Below are positions 59,794 through 64,000 of a DNA stretch of 64,000 bases, in pieces. This DNA is from Hyphomicrobiales bacterium (GTDB taxonomy: Bacteria; Pseudomonadota; Alphaproteobacteria; Rhizobiales; Rhizobiaceae), in assembly GCA_900472675.1 (NCBI GenBank), contig UCJA01000005.1, positions 188,848-252,847 of the forward strand, read 5' to 3'. How positions within the stretch are numbered: position 1 is the first letter of the stretch; every line of letters starts with the position of its first letter. Position numbers and translations under genes: made by a program. Below the pieces are notes generated by a model. That model did no database searches, was not told the DNA's origin, and worked only from the letters and a program-made list of their open reading frames with translations.

Positions 59794-60426
59794 ATGACCT
59801 ACACCCAGAACCTGTGGCTCTTCTTTACCCTTCTCTTCGGCATCATCGTGGTGCCCGGCATGGACATGGTCTTCGTGCTGGCCAATGCGCTGACCCGCGG
59901 CCGGCGGGCAGGGCTTGCGGCAACAGCCGGCATCACGGCGGGCGGTCTTCTCCATTCGCTCTATGGGGCGGTCGGGGTCGGCCTGCTGGCCAGCCTCATG
60001 CCCGTCGTCTTCCGGCCGCTGCTGCTGGCCGGCGCGCTCTACATGGCCTGGATCGGCATCACCCTGATGCGCAGTACCATCACCATCGACGCGGTCGGGA
60101 CGGCCGGAGCCGGCACCAGCCGGGAAGCCTTCCGGCGAGGCTTCCTCACCTGCCTGATGAACCCAAAGGCCTATCTCTTCATGCTGGCCATTTACCCGCA
60201 GTTCCTGCGCCCGGAGTTCGGGCCCCTGACACCACAGGCGGTGGTGATGGCGGCCATGACCACCGCGACGCAGCTTGCCGTCTATGGCGGTCTGGCCCTT
60301 GCCGCCGGCCGTGCCCGTACGCTTCTCGTCGGCAACAGGGCAGCGACTATGGCGATCGCACGCGGGGCAGGGCTGCTGCTTTTGTGCGTTTCGGCAGCGA
60401 CCTTTTGGGAGGGCGTCACCGCCTGA
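59794..60426 (+). CDS. LysE-family amino-acid exporter
   Basis: A 210-residue inner-membrane protein with about six hydrophobic helices. LFGIIVVPGMDMVFVLANALTRGRRAGLAATAGITAGGLLHSLYG is the LysE/RhtB signature (PG-x-D/P-M...GRRAGL). ALYMAWIGITLMRS and LMNPKAYLFMLAIYPQFL follow. The substrate is unknown. The start is ATG 59794 with GGAGG 11 nt upstream. The divergent YafY-type regulator, with a palindrome between the genes, is the likely controller. Confidence 0.92.
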   Translation: MTYTQNLWLFFTLLFGIIVVPGMDMVFVLANALTRGRRAGLAATAGITAGGLLHSLYGAVGVGLLASLMPVVFRPLLLAGALYMAWIGITLMRSTITIDAVGTAGAGTSREAFRRGFLTCLMNPKAYLFMLAIYPQFLRPEFGPLTPQAVVMAAMTTATQLAVYGGLALAAGRARTLLVGNRAATMAIARGAGLLLLCVSAATFWEGVTA

Positions 60427-60571
60427 CATGAAGGCTCTGGCGGTCGGCCGGCCCGGCGCGGTTCAGACCAAGGGCCCTTGACGGAAAAGTGACTTTTTTC
60501 AGCCTTATAAGCTTGCCATCATCGTGACGTTAAAGCGCCGGCGCGGCCGGAGTGATCAGGGGAGATATTCA

Positions 60572-61009
60572 ATGAACTTCAAGACAATCGCGATGGCCAC
60601 GACGGTTCTCTGTCTGGGCTTCAGCGCCGTCACGGCGCAGGAAACGCCGCAGGCCAAGCGCGAGCAGATGATGAAGCAGATCGGCGGCTCCGTCGGCGCG
60701 CTCGGTGCCATCGCCAAGGGTGACAAGCCCTATGATGCGGCCACCGTCGAAAAGTCGCTGACCACGATCAGCACCAACATCAAGGCTTTCCCCGATCAGT
60801 TCCCGGAAGGCTCGGAAGGCAATTCCGAGGCCGCACCGGCCATATGGCAGAACAATGCGGATTTCCGCGCCAAGGCCGCCAAGCTCGGCAACGACGCGGA
60901 TACGCTTCTCGCCTCGCTTCCAGCAGATCAGGCCGCCGTCCAGAAGGCCGTGCAGACGCTCGGCGCAGATTGCAGCAGCTGTCACCAGACCTACCGCATG
61001 AAGAAGTAA
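60572..61009 (+). CDS. Cytochrome c' (c-556-type)
   Basis: A 145-residue periplasmic four-helix-bundle cytochrome. Signal peptide: FKTIAMATTVLCLGFSAVTA before QETPQ. The haem motif CSSCHQTYRMKK lies at the very C-terminus, the hallmark of cytochrome c'/c-556, with the axial Met expected near the N-terminus (AKREQMMKQIGGS). Such proteins bind NO or buffer electrons. Start ATG 60572 follows GGGGAG. A diheme cytochrome gene follows 92 bp downstream and is likely co-transcribed. Confidence 0.92.
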   Translation: MNFKTIAMATTVLCLGFSAVTAQETPQAKREQMMKQIGGSVGALGAIAKGDKPYDAATVEKSLTTISTNIKAFPDQFPEGSEGNSEAAPAIWQNNADFRAKAAKLGNDADTLLASLPADQAAVQKAVQTLGADCSSCHQTYRMKK

Positions 61010-61101
61010 TCGGTCATACTGGAGGGGCGGCCGCAAGCGTGGCCGCCCTTTATCAGCGCCGATCGGCACATCCGTCCTGGATACGTGCGGGGAAAACAGC
61101 C

Positions 61102-62013
61102 ATGGCCTCGAAAAGCTCGAAAATCCTCGCTGGCCTGGTCGTGCTGGCCGGTGTCGGCGCCGCAACGGCCTGGGCGCTCACCAAGCCATCCCCGCGACCG
61201 GATGCCGACTGGGCCAATCTCGGCACGCCGGATCTGGTGAAGGGTGAACAGGTCATCTGGGCAGGTGGATGCGTCAGCTGTCATGCGGCAACCGGTGCCA
61301 CCGGCGAGGCGGTCAAGGTCCTGTCCGGCGGCCGTGCACTGCCCAGCCCTTTTGGCACTTTCCACATTCCCAATATCTCGTCCGACCCGCACGCGGGTAT
61401 CGGCAGCTGGACGCTGGCTCAGTTCGGCAACGCCATGACACGAGGCGTCGGACCGGAAGGCGAACATCTCTATCCGTCCTTCCCCTACGGATCCTACGCC
61501 CGCATGACGCCGGCCGATGTCAACAACCTGTTCGGCTATATCAAGACGCTGCCGGCCAGCAGCAATGTCGCGCCGCCGCACGAGCTCGGCTTTCCCTTCA
61601 ACATCCGCCTGGCGGTCGGCGGCTGGAAGCTCCTCTATTTCAACGACAAGCCGCGGGTGCAGCTCGCAAACGCCGATGACAAGGTCAAGCGCGGGCAATA
61701 CCTCGTCGAAGGCCCTGGCCATTGCGGCGAGTGTCATACCCCGCGCGATGCGCTCGGCGGCCTGAAAACGAATCTTTGGCTCGCCGGCGGCCCCAACCCG
61801 GAAGGCAAGGGCTCAATCCCCAACATCACGCCGGGCGGCAAGGTCAAGGACTGGAGCGAGGCCGATATGGTCAACTACTTCCAGACCGGCTTCACCCCCG
61901 ATTTCGATTCGGTCGGCGGCCAGATGGCGGAAGTACAGCAGAACCTGGCGCACCTTCCGCAGGCGGATCTGGAGGCAATCTCCGCCTATCTGAAAGCCGT
62001 CCCGGCCCGGTAA
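61102..62013 (+). CDS. Diheme c-type cytochrome
   Basis: A 303-residue protein. A single N-terminal hydrophobic segment (ILAGLVVLAGVGAATAWALT) is a signal or anchor. Two haem motifs, CVSCHAATG near residue 57 and CGECHTPRD near residue 213, with Met ligands expected in each lobe (MTPADVNNL, MAEVQQNL). The layout matches the cytochrome subunits of membrane alcohol/aldehyde or gluconate dehydrogenases, but no dehydrogenase gene is nearby. It follows the cytochrome c' gene on the same strand. Start ATG 61102 with GGGGAAAA upstream. Confidence 0.9.
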   Translation: MASKSSKILAGLVVLAGVGAATAWALTKPSPRPDADWANLGTPDLVKGEQVIWAGGCVSCHAATGATGEAVKVLSGGRALPSPFGTFHIPNISSDPHAGIGSWTLAQFGNAMTRGVGPEGEHLYPSFPYGSYARMTPADVNNLFGYIKTLPASSNVAPPHELGFPFNIRLAVGGWKLLYFNDKPRVQLANADDKVKRGQYLVEGPGHCGECHTPRDALGGLKTNLWLAGGPNPEGKGSIPNITPGGKVKDWSEADMVNYFQTGFTPDFDSVGGQMAEVQQNLAHLPQADLEAISAYLKAVPAR

Positions 62014-62182
62014 GGCCTGGCCGACCAAGGTTTTCGCGGCAACGATGGCGCGCGGCAGTGCCAACCCATCCACCGGTATCGCGATAGGTCGGAGACTAGC
62101 CCACGTACCAAAGTCAGCGGAGCTGCCGACGGCGCCGCACCCACCGGCGTCACTCCACTCACCGTCATCCTCACCCACCGAC

Positions 62183-62258
62183 GTCATCCTCGGGCTTGAC
62201 CCGAGGATCCACGGTTTGAGAGCGCGGCATGGATCCTCGGGTCAAGCCCTGACATGAC
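62183..62258. repeat. REP-like inverted pair
   Basis: Left arm 62183-62211 (GTCATCCTCGGGCTTGACCC...) and right arm 62230-62258 (ending CAAGCCCTGACATGAC) face each other across 18 bp. It sits in the 320-bp gene-free space between the diheme cytochrome and the PfpI-family gene, which are convergent. The rest of that space shows nothing else. Confidence 0.88.
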
Positions 62259-62333
62259 GATGCCACGATCGAACCCCACAGCCGGCCGGCGGCAGGGGAG
62301 AACCCAGACCGGGTCTGCCAGCGGCCATCCCTC

Positions 62334-62903
62334 TCACGCGTGCTCGGCCCGAAATGGCGCAAATTCCGCCTGCGCGGTCGCGTCCCAGAGATCGAGCCCC
62401 TTCAGCACCTCGACCGCAAACGTATAAGGGGCGGTGCCGGCAGCGGTGACGACCAGCCCGTCGCGCACGGCTTTCGGCGTATCGACGAAACGCGCAGCAC
62501 CCTGGTAGGCGGGGTAGCGCTGATGGGAGGCAAGGCTGTTGCCGCCATGGTCGACATCGTTGAGAACGCCGGTGCCGGCCAGCATGCTTGCCGCAGCACA
62601 GATGCCGGCCACCATTTTCGTCTCGCCATGGAAGCGTCGGATCAGGCCCTCCAAGGCGGCCGGCACGGTCTCCTTTTCCCAGGCGAGCCCTCCGGGGATG
62701 ACGAGCGCATCGAAATCCTCCGGGGTCACCGCGTCATAGGAGAGGTCCGGCAAGACCTTAAGGCCTCCCATCGAGGTGACAGGGAGGCCATCGGCGGTTG
62801 CCGTCTTGACGGTGACGCCGAGGTAGCTGCGCGCAGTCGCCATCAGGAGCGCGCATTCCCAGTCGGCGAAATCCTCGGTCAGGGCGACTGCGATTGACGT
62901 CAT
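62334..62903 (-). CDS. DJ-1/PfpI-family protein
   Basis: A 189-residue class I glutamine-amidotransferase-fold protein. IAVALTEDFADWECALLM carries the conserved Glu, DFDALVIPGGLAWE precedes the elbow, and KMVAGICAAASMLAGTGVLND has the nucleophile Cys in the sharp turn. It is near the YajL/PfpI/ThiJ group: possible roles are glyoxalase III-like deglycation or stress chaperone. Start ATG 62903. The upstream frame on the minus strand is unsupported. Confidence 0.88.
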   Translation of the reverse strand: MTSIAVALTEDFADWECALLMATARSYLGVTVKTATADGLPVTSMGGLKVLPDLSYDAVTPEDFDALVIPGGLAWEKETVPAALEGLIRRFHGETKMVAGICAAASMLAGTGVLNDVDHGGNSLASHQRYPAYQGAARFVDTPKAVRDGLVVTAAGTAPYTFAVEVLKGLDLWDATAQAEFAPFRAEHA

Positions 62904-63020
62904 CTGGAAACTCCTCGCTGGAGGCCGTTTTCGGCGGCCGCGGAAACGAAATCAAACCACGTCTAAAGCGTGTCGCGATCGTTCAGATAAGCTCTTCACG
63001 CTTTATGTTTCTGTTTGATC

Positions 63021-63065
63021 GCATGTCGTTGTCGCAAAACCGCTGCACACTTTTGCGCGACATGC
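63021..63065. repeat. Hairpin-forming rhizobial repeat element
   Basis: GCATGTCG (63021-63028) pairs with CGACATGC (63058-63065), and CGCAAAA (63033-63039) pairs with TTTTGCG (63051-63057), giving a 15-bp stem with a 4-nt bulge. I recall near-identical 45-nt elements recurring in Rhizobiaceae genomes. It ends 1 bp before the GNAT gene's stop codon on the other strand. Confidence 0.7.
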
Positions 63066-63066
63066 T

Positions 63067-63567
63067 TCAGACGAGCGCCTGGGTATAGCGCATGCCGGTC
63101 ACCGGGCGCGGTGTGAAATCCATCAGCTCGTAGAACCGGTGGGCTGCAAAATTGCCCGTCGCAGCACTGACCGAGAGATAGCCGCAGCCGGCGTTTCGGG
63201 CGGTCTCGCGCGCACGCGCTACCAGGTGCTGGCCGATGCCGTGGCCGCGCTGCCCGTCACGCACGAAGAGATGGTGGAGGTCCATGCCGCGCTGTCCCTC
63301 CTGCGCCCGGTAAAGCGGCACGAGGATCGCATAGCCCATCAGCCCCGAACCGCTGTCGGCCACGAGCGCGGTAATCCACGGCACATCGCCGAACAGGTCT
63401 CGCTCGAGCGTGTCGGCGGTCATGGCCGCCGCGTCATTGTGGTGGGCGGCCAGCAGCGTGATCATCTCGCTGAGCTCGGGCAGATCCTGGCGCCGTGCCG
63501 TGCGGATAGTCAGCACCGCAGGGCGGGGGAGAATGATGTCGCTGTTATCGATAAGCGGGGCAGTCAT
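63067..63567 (-). CDS. GNAT-family N-acetyltransferase
   Basis: A 166-residue acetyl-CoA-dependent acetyltransferase. LTIRTARRQDLPELSEMITLLAAHH opens the domain. HHLFVRDGQRGHGIGQHLVARA is the acetyl-CoA pyrophosphate loop (R/Q-G-x-G-x-G/H), followed by CGYLSVSAATGNFAAHRFYELMDFTP (motif B, YxxxGF-like). The acceptor could be a small amine, a peptide or an antibiotic. Start ATG 63567 has GAGGA 8 nt upstream. It follows the hairpin element downstream. Confidence 0.9.
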   Translation of the reverse strand: MTAPLIDNSDIILPRPAVLTIRTARRQDLPELSEMITLLAAHHNDAAAMTADTLERDLFGDVPWITALVADSGSGLMGYAILVPLYRAQEGQRGMDLHHLFVRDGQRGHGIGQHLVARARETARNAGCGYLSVSAATGNFAAHRFYELMDFTPRPVTGMRYTQALV

Positions 63568-63763
63568 ATCCGGCATCCTCTTTTCGTGTCGGGAGCCGTC
63601 AGGTGCCTCTTGATACAACAAAGCCGCCTGACGGCGGCTTGTTGACAAAATGATCTGTCGAGCCGCCCTTTACAGGTAGGCCCAAAAATACGTGCAGGCG
63701 TGGGTGGTGCGCGTCTTGATCATGCTGCAGTCATGCGCCGGAACCGGCTTCCTGTCAAGCAAA

Positions 63764-64000
63764 TCAGTCGGGGCGCCGCACCAGGCAGGCCGCATCCTCG
63801 CAGGCTGCCACGAAGGCCTCGCGGGCGATCACGGGGCACCCTTCGCCAAGCGCCGACGCCGCCGCCTCGCGAGCCTGGGCAAAGAACACGCCCTCCCGCG
63901 CCGGCCAGTCGCTGCTCAGAAAATCGAGCGCTTCGCCCGGGCCGCTGATCGACAAGAGCGAAAGTCCACGGCCCACCACAGACACAGGCTCGTCCCACAG
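63764..64000 (-). CDS. DUF982-family protein, 5' end outside the window
   Basis: The minus-strand frame is open to the right edge and ends at 63764; 78 residues are visible. LWDEPVSVVGRG (W..PV.V), SISGPGEALDFLSSDWP (I.GP.EAL..L...WP), GVFFAQAREAAASALGEGCP and AREAFVAACEDA match DUF982, a Rhizobiales-typical small family of unknown function. The start lies beyond the window or at one of the internal GTG codons. No partner gene is visible. Confidence 0.85.
   Translation of the reverse strand: MWDEPVSVVGRGLSLLSISGPGEALDFLSSDWPAREGVFFAQAREAAASALGEGCPVIAREAFVAACEDAACLVRRPD

Overview
The window is chromosomal DNA of a Rhizobiaceae-type alphaproteobacterium (Rhizobium/Agrobacterium/Allorhizobium sort). 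The GC-rich coding bias, the families present (DUF982, DUF6894, Rmf/CrpP-like protein, the Tat-exported TIGR03808 repeat family, MCPs ending in an xWEEF pentapeptide) and several intergenic palindromic elements support this. The genus is not determined. No rRNA, tRNA, CRISPR array, IS element or prophage was recognised. Genes are mostly short transcription units: metabolism, transport, stress defence and signalling, each often paired with its own regulator.

Layout. 0-2.4 kb: the end of an unidentified gene, a glutathione S-transferase (GST), a second GST broken by a frameshift, and a ParD/ParE toxin-antitoxin (TA) pair. 2.4-5.5 kb: an exported beta-helix repeat protein and a PAS-GAF-GGDEF diguanylate cyclase. 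5.5-7.7 kb: a divergent MarR regulator and MFS drug exporter sharing an operator-like palindrome. 7.8-10.6 kb: a ligase-associated exonuclease and ATP-dependent DNA ligase separated by a mosaic palindromic element. 10.7-19.1 kb: a membrane protein, a TM2 protein, two chemoreceptors with near-identical signalling domains, an alpha/beta hydrolase and a thioredoxin-reductase-like flavoprotein. 19.4-21.2 kb: two tandem L,D-transpeptidase lipoproteins. 21.4-23.6 kb: an orphan secreted protein of unusual composition and an aminoglycoside-phosphotransferase-like kinase. 23.7-24.7 kb: the OhrR/Ohr peroxide module. 24.8-28.8 kb: a LysE exporter, an Xre/RES TA module, and a MarR regulator divergent from a DUF899-VOC operon.

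28.9-30.9 kb holds small rhizobial proteins followed by a roughly 0.8-kb block of tandem 330-bp repeats. 30.9-35.7 kb: a voltage-gated-type K+ channel carrying a zinc ribbon, a PhnA/YjdM-like protein, cytochrome c, a HerA-like ATPase and a YihY-type membrane protein. 35.8-40.8 kb: a MATE exporter coupled to a glyoxalase-superfamily protein, a LysR/flavin-oxidoreductase divergon and a CorA transporter. 41.3-46.3 kb: an MFS plus two aldo/keto reductase operon facing a LysR regulator, and a GST. 46.3-47.2 kb: a second repeat block. 47.2-54.0 kb: a ChaC-like cyclotransferase, small exported proteins, an ABC exporter, trans-aconitate methyltransferase, branched-chain aminotransferase and a PAS-GGDEF protein overlapping it antisense. 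54.2-55.8 kb: an AT-richer two-gene module (HipA-like kinase and DUF3037) lying next to what looks like a gene remnant. 56.0-64.0 kb: Fe/Mn superoxide dismutase, a Phd/VapC TA pair, a metallophosphoesterase, a YafY-type regulator divergent from a LysE exporter, cytochromes c, a DJ-1/PfpI protein, a GNAT acetyltransferase and a partial DUF982 gene.

Themes. Oxidative and electrophile defence is prominent: three GSTs, Ohr/OhrR, SOD, VOC, aldo/keto reductases and the ChaC-like enzyme. Most inducible units carry a divergent regulator with a visible palindrome. Three type II TA pairs plus the HipA-like kinase module mark accessory DNA. The intergenic spaces are rich in REP-like palindromes built around CTCGGGCTTGACCCGAG. 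The best candidate for an under-described system is the HipA-like kinase/DUF3037 pair.
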